From Globomyces pollinis-pini (taxonomy: Eukaryota; Chytridiomycota; Chytridiomycetes; Rhizophydiales; Globomycetaceae), in contig MU621341.1 in assembly GCA_025399215.1 (NCBI GenBank), positions 1 to 24,151 of the forward strand: a DNA stretch of 24,151 nt, in the 5' to 3' direction. The translations under genes and the position numbers were made by a program. A model generated the notes under the pieces. The model was not told the origin of the DNA, did no database searches, and saw only the letters and a list, made by a program, of their open reading frames with translations. This document shows, piece by piece, positions 1 through 8,354 of this stretch (positions within the stretch are counted from its first letter, which is position 1; each line of letters opens with the position of its first letter).

Positions 1-490
1 AAATTTTTTAATGATTCAATCCAAGATTGGTAAAGGGATATCTGATTCCAAAGTGGATTGATTAAATGATTCAACATGACTTGATTAAAATTCATTGGTG
101 AGGTTCCTATCGTATCCAATTGAATTAGTTTGAATTCCCAATCGATTTTTAAATCACCTATATAATAAAAATTCATAGTAATTCAATACCTATAATCAAA
201 TTAGTCTGAATGATACAATATCCAGTTATGAATTTCAATTGTAATTCTGGATTCTTTAAACTATCGATAATAAAAGGAAATAATTGTGAGATTGGTATAG
301 ATTGAAGTATAGTATTTGAATTTGATGATAGTAATTCTTGTAGTTTAGATGAATTCATGGATTGATAGTAAATCATTGACCAATTTGACAAGAGTATTTC
401 ATAATTGAAATCATTCTTGTTTATATTGGTCTTTATGTAGTAATTTTCTGGTAACTTTGTCCATGGAATTTCAATCAAATCTTTAGTCAT
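1..490 (-). CDS. XLF/Nej1-like DNA repair factor, 3' end outside window
   Basis: Probable non-homologous end-joining factor of the XLF (Cernunnos)/Nej1 family, which works with XRCC4/Lif1 and DNA ligase IV in the nucleus. Exon 1 is 190-490 (ATG at 488-490). A 32-nt intron lies at 158-189, and exon 2 runs from 157 off the left edge. The join completes a Gly codon and removes an in-frame TGA. The spliced protein resembles the XLF head domain: an early PWTKLPENYYIK segment, a buried-strand segment around LLSNWSMIYYQ, then WEFKL and a helix ending HLINPLW, matching the order of conserved blocks in XLF. The coiled-coil and C-terminus are missing because of the window edge. It is transcribed away from the cytochrome b561 gene. 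XLF sequences diverge fast, so the family call rests on pattern and order rather than on a catalytic motif. Confidence 0.62.
158..189 (-). other. 32-nt intron in XLF-like gene
   Basis: On the minus strand it starts GTATTGAATT and ends TTATATAG. Without splicing, the frame stops at 173-175. With splicing, the frame continues to the window edge and keeps the XLF-like pattern. Confidence 0.7.
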
Positions 491-884
491 TTTGGATCAA
501 GATTTTCTTTCTTTGGATTTGAATGGACTTCCATTTTTCGCCTCTTAATAAATGAAATTTCTTTGGATATTGGAAGTAAATAGTAACAGGAATCAGTAAA
601 AAAGTGTGCATGTTGGAATTTCAATTCACAGTACAGTTCAGTGCAAACGACCCTCACACATCGCACCTCTTTGCTCTTCTACATCAATAGGTATGAACAA
701 TCAAAACAAAACCAATCATTCATATCACAATCATTTATTGACTCAAACTAAATATTAGAATAGGACCATTGTGTCTTCTATAGTAAACAAACAGATCAAA
801 ACAACAAATTAGATACAATGAACAGATTATAAATATTTATCAATTAAATCTCAACTGTTCAAAGTCAACGATCTTTCAAACTGA
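491..884. promoter_or_regulatory. divergent intergenic region, putative bidirectional promoter
   Basis: This 394-bp gap separates the XLF-like gene (minus) from the cytochrome b561 gene (plus), which point away from each other. It is AT-rich and I see no convincing coding exon or RNA gene. A candidate TATA-like stretch (attataaatattta) lies near 825-839, about 45-60 bp before the chosen b561 start. An untranslated 5' exon could be present. The promoter role is inferred from gene orientation only. Confidence 0.35.
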
Positions 885-2279
885 ATGATTGTAACGTTAA
901 CCAATCTACAATTGATCCAATTACATGGTATTTCAAACGTTAACTAATCGCATTTTTTTATAGGTTTGCTAATGGTGCTTGGAATTGGTATTTTAATCCC
1001 AGGTGCAATTATTGTAGCGAGATACTACAAAGTAAGATCATGTAAAAAAGTAACCTTTCAGGAACAAATCTCCTCTCGTTGGCTTCGATTACATATATTT
1101 CTAATATCTTTGGGAACATTATGTATTGTACTATCAATCTATTGTTTATCGTTATTTGAAAACGGAATGACTTTTGATATGAAATCCAATCATACTTTAA
1201 TATCTTGGACAATGATATTTTTCATTCTTATTCAAATTGGACTTGGATTTATGGCCATGAAAAGATATTCACCTGATTCACCTGTTGAATCTAAAACTGA
1301 TATTGTTCATCGTTTTGTTGGTCAAGTATGTGGATTATTTGGTTTATTGGGTTTATTCACTGGCATTGGAAAACTTTTTAAATATCAAAAAGATCAAGAG
1401 AAACATTCAGTCATATACATTTACTATTTATTGTTTCTGGTTTGGTTGATTATGTTATCTGCTGCAATATTAACTTTGGAGAAATTAAGAGGTCGTTCAT
1501 CAAGATATTCCAAAGGGAATATTTTCATTGCAGCTTCAGGTAAATACAAATTTAAAAATAATACTTTTCTATTAGCTATGGGTGTTAATACTTTATTTTC
1601 AATGAAAATACATGATCGTATGAAAGCCATCAATGATACCTCTCCTAAACGATTAAGTATTATCAAATCACATGAAACTCTTGAAAGAACTATGATGGAA
1701 GATGTTAAAAATCATGATTTTAAAATGAAAAATGAATTGTGTGAAGAACCAATAAACAGTCCACCAATTAATATTCGTAACTGGGATCAAAGAAGAAAAT
1801 CTCAAGATCTATCTCAATTACTATCTACTTCAAAAATCGGCAATTCATTTAATGATACTAAAGCAACTCATGGTACTGATTTATTTGGAGTTTATAAGAT
1901 TGAAGATGAATTAGCTTCAAAAGAAAAACGACAAAGATCATATTCGATAACAAAACGATCCAGTAAAAGTTCAAATTCTACTCTAGAAGATAATATATCA
2001 ACTGATGTAAATTCAAAAAAAAATTCAACTCAAATCGATACATCCAAAATATTGGTAGAAAAGTCATCATCACAAAATTCCACACCACCAAGTGTAATGA
2101 CAAAATTGAAACGAAATTCAGGTATATTTGAAAGTTCTTCAACCAAAGTATCCCCAGCAACTAAACGAAATTCAAAAGTGATTGAAAAATCTTTATCTCA
2201 ATTAAGTCAAGATAGTAATCGATCAGATATATTATCAAAGAGTCGTCAATCTTCGAAAAAATCCGATGTTGATCAATAA
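885..2279 (+). CDS. cytochrome b561-domain membrane protein with long Ser/Lys-rich tail
   Basis: Probable transmembrane b-type cytochrome of the cytochrome b561 fold (452 aa as modelled), expected to pass electrons across a membrane. Exon 1 is 885-927, a 36-nt intron is 928-963 (branch-like TTAACTAAT), and exon 2 is 964-2279. The splice restores the first heme-side motif LHGLLMVLG, which exon 2 alone lacks. Further His candidates for heme binding sit in WLRLHIF, SNHTLISW and IVHRFVGQ, each at the edge of a hydrophobic segment; five hydrophobic helices are visible in residues ~10-190. No DOMON domain is visible, unlike many fungal relatives. The last ~250 residues are polar, rich in Ser, Lys, Asn and Thr, and probably cytoplasmic and disordered. 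The ATG at 885 is the first in frame after a stop; an upstream exon cannot be excluded. Confidence 0.72.
928..963 (+). other. 36-nt intron in cytochrome b561 gene
   Basis: It begins GTATTTCAAACG, holds a near-consensus branch site TTAACTAAT and ends TTTTTTTATAG. It is phase 1, splitting the Gly codon of the LHG motif. Confidence 0.75.
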
Positions 2280-2630
2280 AGAATTGTACCATAAAAAATT
2301 CAATTGTATTCCAGTAAATTAACCTTAAAAATTGAGATGAAATTAGAACATAATAGAGTAACTTAGTCTATAGGGAGGAAAACAAGAATTAGGGAGGAAA
2401 CAAAGAATGATCCTGTGTACACTGAACTGTTTACAGAAGAAAAAATCATTAAACTATTCAAAGAAAAGCTTATTACGTATCAGATCATAGACAAGACATT
2501 CGAAATGGTACTGATTCAGGTTAGAAATTTAATTATATTGTACATGAGATAAAAAAGGGTCCTATAACGTTGGTTGGATCCAAAACGTATAGATATACAA
2601 AACAACGAACAATAATATTCGTTAATGACT
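2280..2630. other. convergent intergenic region with a short tandem repeat
   Basis: This 351-bp stretch lies between the 3' ends of the b561 gene (plus) and the RING-H2 gene (minus), so it should hold both 3' UTRs. A roughly 19-bp unit, AGGGAGGAAAACAAGAATT, is repeated imperfectly at 2372-2390 and 2391-2408. Open frames on the plus strand here and into 2570-2887 show no recognisable domain and lie opposite the RING-H2 coding exon. Confidence 0.5.
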
Positions 2631-3057
2631 TCAAAAATCTTTCAAAGTTGTTTCCAATACCAGTAAATCATGTTCATTACAAACAGATTGTTTACAGAGA
2701 GGACAAAGGTTTGAATAATGTGATAACCATGGATCAATACAATCTGAATGGAAAATGTGATGACAATGTAAGGATCGAACAGGATCACCCCATTTTAATG
2801 GATCTACACAGATCGCTACAAAAGAAAAGATTAGTATGTATTTCTATAATACCACAATCAATATCAATATCTTTTGATACCGTTTGAAAGGTTTGTAATG
2901 ATATAGTTGATATCGAAGATCGTTTAGGAACAAAATAATTGGGAAAGTTGATATACATGATAGATATAATGATCAGTAATGGACCAAATAAGGTAGGAAA
3001 GAACTGAATCATTTGAATAATCCATTTTAAATTGACTTGCTCATCCTGTTGAACCAT
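2631..3057 (-). CDS. small membrane RING-H2 protein (putative E3 ubiquitin ligase)
   Basis: Probable membrane-anchored E3 ubiquitin ligase. Exon 1 is 2853-3057, a 37-nt intron is 2816-2852, and exon 2 is 2631-2815, giving 129 aa as modelled. One hydrophobic segment (FFPTLFGPLLIIISIMYINF) forms a likely transmembrane helix near residues 18-37. After splicing, a complete RING-H2 finger appears: CAIC, then 14 residues, CHHIFHSDC, 11 residues, and CPLC. This gives the C-x2-C...C-x-H-x2-H-x2-C...C-x2-C ligand order, plus the usual Pro-Trp (IDPWL) before the last pair. The intron splits the first ligand region and carries a good branch site (TACTAAT). The N-terminus is uncertain: the frame is open to a possible 27-nt intron at 3085-3111 and a mini-exon beginning ATG at 3124-3126, and more upstream exons are possible. 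Confidence 0.78.
2816..2852 (-). other. 37-nt intron splitting the RING-H2 finger
   Basis: On the minus strand it starts GTATTATAG, contains CATACTAATC and a pyrimidine-rich end, and finishes TTTTGTAG. Its removal joins the first zinc-ligand Cys of CAIC to the rest of the finger in frame. Confidence 0.8.
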
Positions 3058-3381
3058 CCATTTATTGATGACAATCGCTTCATGCTAATTTCTCAATGGT
3101 CCAGGATTTACCTTGTTTGGATTCATCTATTTTGGGACAAATTTAATGAAATTCAACAAAAGGGTCATGTGAGTGGTGGTACAAACTCACAAGATATAAA
3201 CAACCTGTTTGTTATTGTTGGATTCCTAAACAGAAATGCTTAGTACTTCATAAGGAATATACCTTTTTAATCTCCCAGTTGAAATGTCACGAAAGAAAAA
3301 AACTACATCTGGTTGAATAACAAAGATTCACACATTCATTTATAATTACAAAAGCTAAACTTGTATTGAATGATATTGCAG
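3058..3381 (-). other. region between RING-H2 start and AAR2 stop, possible upstream exons
   Basis: This 324-bp region must hold the RING-H2 promoter or its unseen 5' exons. Intron-like signals are visible on the minus strand: GTATATTCC...TACTAAGC...TTTAG at about 3200-3261 and GTAAATCCTG...AAATTAG at 3085-3111. Short coding-like runs occur between them, but I could not join them into one convincing frame or domain. Confidence 0.35.
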
Positions 3382-4713
3382 TTAACCTTCTGATAACTCA
3401 ACCACCATTGGGGCATCTTCACCCTCATCCAATTCACGAATATCATGGTTCAAATCCCAATCAAATCGATTATCCACAAAATCAATCAATTTCTTCAACT
3501 GATTCTCTAAACCAACATTCTCCGTTTCTTTTATATTCGTGCATAGGTTAGATAAACAACTGACCAGAAAGGATGTGGATGATAATTCATCTTTGAAAAA
3601 ATCTACTGGGAATTCTTCCAATTGAAATTTTAGCGTATCTAAATTGTATGAAAACAAATTAATGTTACTGATAAAATTCATATACAAATCCACATGCTTC
3701 AGAATAGATTCAATACTGAAACAAAATAAATGAACCAGTAACTTCCATTGTTCAAAACCATCAAACAATTGACCAAAATGAAACAATACAAATGACAATT
3801 GTAATTCCCCAATGATTTCATGTTCATCTATCATCAATATCAATAAGTTACTGTTATAATTCTGTGTCAAAATGGTTTCAAACAGGTATGATTTATCTAA
3901 ACTGTATTTTGTAATTTCCGTTGGAGTGGATCCAACAGGAAATGAGAGTTTCAAATCAATTACAGAAAAATTGATCCAATCATTCAATCCTTGATCATCT
4001 CTCTCATTTTCCTGATCAGTATTCATCGCCAATGTTTGATTTGATTCCGAAGTATCCATCAATATTTCGTTTTGTTGATTCAAATAATTTAATTGTTCAA
4101 TAGAAGTTGGTATGATATCTTGATTTTGTAATTGATTCACTTGTTCCAAATCTTGTTTTTGAGTATTTGTCCAATCATTTGAAAATTTTGAAGTACTTGA
4201 CATTGAACTGATCTTTAAACTTGAGGGTAATACTTGAAAGAGGAGTCTATTATTGATATATCCAGACATAGATCTCCATTTTTCATACAAATTAATATTA
4301 TTCAGTTCTGCTGTTATTGGATAATCTCCTAATGAAAATTCAAATTCTCGTAAATCTAATTGGTCAAGTTTGTAAAACGTATACTGTGACGATATCTATG
4401 CAATTGATCTTCATCCGTCTCCTTGATAAATTCCTCAGTATCTGTTGACCATACCCATACAACCAACTAAGAATGTGAATAAACTATTTAAATACATCAT
4501 TTTCAGTGAAATCATGAAAAAATCCGGTTTTAAATGATCCTGATGATTTAGTTTAATGAAGAAACCTTTTAAGGAATAATGAACAAAATGAATTCCAATA
4601 GGAATGGCCTTTAAACCTTTAAATTTTGGACCAATGGTCCATAAATTAAAATCAATTCCAAATTCCAATTGTTTGGGAGCATTTAGAAATAATATTGCTG
4701 GTAAAGTATTCAT
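3382..4713 (-). CDS. AAR2: U5 snRNP assembly factor AAR2
   Basis: AAR2 chaperones Prp8 during U5 snRNP maturation in the cytoplasm before exchange with Brr2. Four exons (4566-4713, 4496-4539, 4385-4466, 3382-4355) are separated by introns of 26, 29 and 29 nt and give 415 aa, near the family's usual 350-400. Conserved AAR2 blocks appear in order: [20 protein letters not shown] and [11 protein letters not shown] (N-terminal beta domain), [24 protein letters not shown]...[42 protein letters not shown], then RFDWDL and the C-terminal PMVVEL. Several of these lie across splice joins, which strongly supports the gene model. An Asn/Gln/Glu-rich linker of about 70 residues sits between the two domains. 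It is notable that a splicing factor gene itself carries three minimal introns. Confidence 0.93.
4356..4384 (-). other. 29-nt intron 3 of AAR2
   Basis: On the minus strand it runs GTATACGTTT to CAATTAG, with a CTTGACC branch-like site. It joins RYRHN to [11 protein letters not shown], correcting the frame. Confidence 0.82.
4467..4495 (-). other. 29-nt intron 2 of AAR2
   Basis: On the minus strand it runs GTATTTAAAT to CATTCTTAG, phase 0. It contains an in-frame TAG, and its removal joins ENDLVVWVW. Confidence 0.82.
4540..4565 (-). other. 26-nt intron 1 of AAR2
   Basis: On the minus strand it starts GTTTCTTC, includes a branch-like AACTAAAT and ends CATCAG. Splicing gives [12 protein letters not shown], the expected AAR2 sequence; read through, the sequence departs from the family. 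Confidence 0.85.
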
Positions 4714-4796
4714 CTTGCTGGTTCCGATTCTTTATGTATTGAATTTGATTTGGGTTCTTTGGTACTGAGAAAGACTATCTTTGGAAAAGAAAAAAC

Positions 4797-4825
4797 AAAG
4801 TTGGTTGAATAGGTAAACAATTGGG
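4797..4825 (+). repeat. 29-nt dispersed repeat, copy A
   Basis: It starts AAAGTTGGTTGAATAGG and matches 6154-6182 with a single T/C difference. It lies just upstream of the LINE fragment, so it may belong to the same element family. Confidence 0.6.
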
Positions 4826-4899
4826 GATGCAGCTCATCAGATTGCGCTAAACCTGATCACTGAATGGGCCTAGAGTCCTTTGGTATAGCAAAATGATTA

Positions 4900-5281
4900 T
4901 ACACAAATCACAAATACAATACCCCATTTAAACTTCCTGTCCCTATAGTTGTAACTTACAAATATCTGGGAATCTATATCAACAAAACTTTAGATAGAGT
5001 GCAAATATATAAATGCAAGGATCAAAAGGCAAAAGCTATTTTGAAGCAACTCACCTATTAATAGAAATCTATTATGTGCCTCTCACCCTTTTTCCATCGA
5101 CAAATGTATAATGTGTGATGAAGTAATGGAATTTACAACCGATTCACACTTACTGACTAACTGCCCTGCTTTTCACAGAGATGAAATGGAATTCAAACTT
5201 ATTGATGCTGGTCTTCAGATCATAAGAATTATTACGTTGGGATCAGCATGTAATCCTTGTTTACTAAAAAGGGTAGTATAA
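4900..5281 (+). mobile_element. decayed LINE (non-LTR retrotransposon) fragment
   Basis: Two pieces of a LINE reverse transcriptase are recognisable. At 4900-5061 the frame encodes a thumb-region motif (VTYKYLGIYINKTLD, then KDQKAKAILKQL), typical of the sequence after the RT catalytic domain. At about 5066-5281, in a different frame, there is a C-terminal zinc-knuckle pattern, CIMC...HLLTNCPAFHRDEM, as found at the end of RT ORFs (C-x2-C...H-x4-C). The catalytic core is absent, the stretch between the two pieces is far too short, and the frame shifts. This is therefore a 5'-truncated, internally deleted relic and not a functional element. Confidence 0.75.
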
Positions 5282-5940
5282 AGGATTATTTGATGCTGTA
5301 TTAATATGTATTTTATTGCTTGGATTGTTTTCCCCCATTTTTATATATATGGTAAATAATTCACGGAATTATAATGATTAGAGCTTCATGAACCATCTCG
5401 TAATTCCATTTCCAAAAAGAATGAAATCATTAATTGGATTCTACACAGCTGTACTAGTATGACTGGTGACTAACAAATTTATTTTTGGAACCTATGATAA
5501 AGCAACCTAAATACTATTTCAAATGATTCCGTAGTTTTGGATTCATTGATTGACCAACTTCCTTTCTCGTTATATTTTTTCTTACGATTCACAACGTTAT
5601 TTGTTTGAAGATAAATTTCTCGTGTGGTAAACCAAGCATTCCTGCATCCTGCATTGATTGTTTATGCCTCTGTGAGAAACACCCAAAAAAAGCTTAATTA
5701 GAGAAATCGATAGATGATGAGTGGAATAATGAAGTCTCTCTAATGAAAACTGAAGTGTCTTTCGGGTTTCCTTACTCCATACTTATACTTTCAAAGTCGA
5801 CATCCCTTGGAGAGTCTCTTTCCTTTCTTTCCCACTCAAATAACTAACTGCTCGTCAAAGCATAAGTACTGGAGATACGGAACAATCACTATGAAGTCAT
5901 TGATTAAAGCAACATTCAAGCAAATGGAAGCTACTTTCAG

Positions 5941-5977
5941 AATTATGCATTTATTTACGGAATTATGCATTTATTTA
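5941..5977 (+). repeat. tandem duplication of a 20-bp unit
   Basis: The 17-mer AATTATGCATTTATTTA occurs at 5941-5957 and 5961-5977, separated by three bases. Confidence 0.7.
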
Positions 5978-6153
5978 GAGAAACTGACAATAAAGATGTA
6001 ACAACTGAACATATTCAATCTGGAACGACTGTTGCAGTCCTATATATACCACTCCTCAGGATTTTTACGATTGCTGGGCAAGATGAGAGATAATATTTCT
6101 CATATGCGATTAGTATCAGATGCAGTACCAAACAAGTATAGGATATTAATTAA

Positions 6154-6182
6154 AAAGTTGGTTGAACAGGTAAACAATTGGG
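6154..6182 (+). repeat. 29-nt dispersed repeat, copy B
   Basis: It starts AAAGTTGGTTGAACAGG and matches copy A at 4797-4825 in the same orientation. It sits in a short open frame (6032-6238) with no recognisable domain. Confidence 0.6.
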
Positions 6183-6227
6183 TCAGGTTAAAGCAATCAT
6201 TGAATTTGAAGCTATGTAATATATTTA

Positions 6228-8187
6228 TTAAGAATTAGATTGAGAATTTTTGATAGCTTTAGACCATAGTGAAAATATATCTAAACCTTGATGCATGAAC
6301 CAATGATCATGAGGAACTAATGGTTTCCGAATCGGAAGTCCTTCCAAATTAGAATATACTCGATCAATTTTCTTTCGTCCTGTTTCTAATTCATCACAAA
6401 ACCATAGGACGTCTACTAATTTCAATGGACAATCACATATGCTGAGTGAGTTGATGGAGTTATTCGTGATACTAATGTATGAGAGTAATGTAATGCTGAT
6501 TGTGCATCCATTTAATGAGAGTGATTGTAGTTGTGGGTTGGTGCTGATAAGTTTGATGATGTTTTTCTCTGTGATCAATACTTGATCAAAAAGGTTTAAA
6601 GTTCGGATATTTGAAAGGTAGGGTATTAATTCTTTAAAAAATGTGTCCTCCAATTGGCCAAATGAGCCAGTAACAGATGTACTTGAAATATCAATTGAAT
6701 TAAATTACCAATGAAAATCTAATGTTTGTAAGTTCGTTTTTGACAATAATTCTTTAAATCCAACCAATGTCATAAGGGGTGTGGTGGAAAGTGCCAAGAC
6801 CTTCAATTTTTTACAGTACTTTGCCAAAGATAATAAAACTATATCAGAAAGTTCTCTGGAAGGGGACCAAGGATCATATGACTGTGGATATTCAAAGACC
6901 AATCGAAGCATCGTAAGATTGGGAGCTGATTTGGTTGCATTTTCAATCTAAACTTGTCAAATTAACTATAAATACCAATGTATCTGTTATCTGACAATCG
7001 ACAAATCTCAATGTTTGCATTGAATGATGTGGGTTTAAATCATAATCGAAAGGAATGTTATGAATCTGTAATCCTGCCACTCCCAAAAATGTCAAATTTG
7101 GACAATTATTCCAAATGCTGACAAAACTATTCAACGTCAAATCGCAATAATCCAACGATATTGCCTTTAAATGAACACAATGTTCAGTTAGAACTGTAAT
7201 ATCCAAATCCCCACCCCAACTAAAATCAGCTGATCCTATTGGAATTCCTTCCAACCTCAAACATTCCAACTTGGGTAGGTGAGAAAATACCGTAGCCAAT
7301 CCACGTTTTGATATAAATGCACCTTTTTCCAAACATGCAGCAATTTCTAATATTTTTAAGTTGTACCCAAAATCAGTTAATGATTGTAATAGATATGGCC
7401 AACCATCACCATGAACGTCTTCTACTTGGATGGTATTCAACTTATTAAAATATTTTTCGGCATGCTTGATGAGAGAAGGTTGTAAGGTGGGGATAAACTC
7501 TGGTCCATGTGTTGGATGACGAAAACTAATGCTAACGGTCAATTTAATGAATATACCTTTTACAATTAGGAATGAATGGAAATATAGCTTGTAAAATATC
7601 TAAAATTGGGTCGTAGCTTGGTATGGAAAGTTTTTTTACAAAATAACCTTTACCATAAATGGGTATCATAATATTTGAAATAGGTTGATGTGATTTTTTG
7701 CAAATCTGGAACTGTAACAAGGACTGTGATAATCGATTTTGAAATTCGTTAGTTTTTGCCATAAATCCTTCGATTGGTAAGTGAGCATCATCTGTAGGTT
7801 GAAATTGTTCAGGTACAAGTTCATTTGAAAGTTTTTCTAACTGTGGGCCTATTTTAGAAGCAATATTATCCATTTGATCGATATAGAAATCCAATAATTC
7901 GTGTGTATTATGAGTTCCCAAGTCATATTTGTAGCTGGATAAAAGTCCTGACAAAGTTTAGTAATTATGGGATACCTAAGACAAATGGCAGGATATTATT
8001 ACGATCGACTGAACATATTCTCTATAGATAAATCACAATTCAAACCTACCCAAAGTTGCTCAGTTGCAATAACATTCCAAGACCGATTTAATAAACAAAC
8101 TCTTGAAAGGGTATCTTTAATATTTTGTTCTGGAAGAAATGAAATGATTCTGAGTTGGATTTCAGTTGGTAGTTGGATTTCCTTCAT
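6228..8187 (-). CDS. F-box and leucine-rich repeat protein
   Basis: Probable substrate receptor of an SCF (Skp1-Cullin-F-box) ubiquitin ligase, 607 aa. Six exons: 8050-8187, 7976-8021, 7557-7947, 6976-7531, 6709-6947, 6228-6681. Introns are 28, 28, 25, 28 and 27 nt, and all phases close exactly. Residues ~6-46 form the F-box (LPTEIQLRIISFLPE ... VCLLNRSWNVIATEQLW). After the first splice the frame continues WRICSVDRNNILPFVLG, the usual F-box exit helix region. Downstream come repeated LRR-like strands such as LECLRLEGIPI, LKAISLDYCDLT, LTFLGVAGLQI, LKVLALSTTPL, IRTLNLFDQV and LQSLSLNGCTI. This is the cysteine-poor, irregular type of LRR common in fungal F-box proteins. The substrate cannot be predicted. 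It is divergent from the LRRC46-like gene, with 167 bp between starts. Confidence 0.88.
7532..7556 (-). other. 25-nt intron in F-box gene
   Basis: On the minus strand it starts GTATATTCAT, has a branch-like ATTGACC and ends GTTAG. It joins PNCK to SISFRHP and removes an in-frame stop. Confidence 0.8.
7948..7975 (-). other. 28-nt intron in F-box gene with consensus branch site
   Basis: On the minus strand it starts GTATCCCATA, contains ATTACTAAAC and ends TTTGTCAG. It joins ILPFVLG to LLSSYKYDLG. Confidence 0.8.
8022..8049 (-). other. 28-nt intron at end of F-box
   Basis: On the minus strand it starts GTAGGTTTGA and ends TTTATCTATAG, phase 0 after the LW of the F-box. The unspliced frame is open across it, so the intron was chosen because only this path reaches the next exon in frame. 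Confidence 0.65.
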
Positions 8188-8354
8188 TCAATAGAAAAAA
8201 ATTAAAAAGATTATCAGGGACAAAACAAAGACGAAATTAAGCTCTTTTATGGTAATAATTAATGAAAACTTGGACTCTCGTGATGTTATAATCTCTAGTT
8301 TATGAAAATAGACTTTCAGAATCACAGTCGCGTTTTTTTGATTGTCAAATCAAC
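8188..8354. promoter_or_regulatory. 167-bp shared promoter region
   Basis: Short gap between the divergent starts of the F-box gene and the LRRC46-like gene. It is AT-rich. No sharply defined TATA box or operator is evident. The promoter role is inferred from orientation. Confidence 0.4.

Larger units (their letters stand above)
4714..6227. other. gene-poor region with retrotransposon debris and repeats
   Basis: These 1.5 kb between AAR2 and the F-box gene hold no intact gene that I can recognise. A LINE-like fragment covers 4900-5281. A 29-nt sequence beginning AAAGTTGGTTGAA occurs at 4797-4825 and again, with one mismatch, at 6154-6182. A 20-bp unit starting AATTATGCATTTATTTA is tandemly repeated at 5941-5957 and 5961-5977. 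Short open frames at 5807-6001 and 6032-6238 have no recognisable domain. The region probably represents decayed mobile-element sequence, and part of it must be the AAR2 promoter (4714 onward). Confidence 0.55.

Noticed and set aside
2570..2887. Plus-strand 105-codon open frame
   Set aside because: It lies opposite the RING-H2 exon, starts with TTG and has no recognisable domain. The minus-strand RING-H2 finger explains why the stretch is open.
3366..3551. Plus-strand open frame over AAR2
   Set aside because: It is antisense to the conserved C-terminal AAR2 coding sequence.
5807..6238. Two short plus-strand open frames as genes
   Set aside because: They have no domain, contain a tandem repeat and a dispersed repeat, and lack clear splice continuation. 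They are more likely mobile-element debris.
7999..8021. Unspliced extension of the F-box exon to a stop at 7999
   Set aside because: It gives no in-frame route to the LRR exons. The 28-nt intron 8022-8049 plus exon 7976-8021 joins all phases and gives a normal F-box exit sequence.
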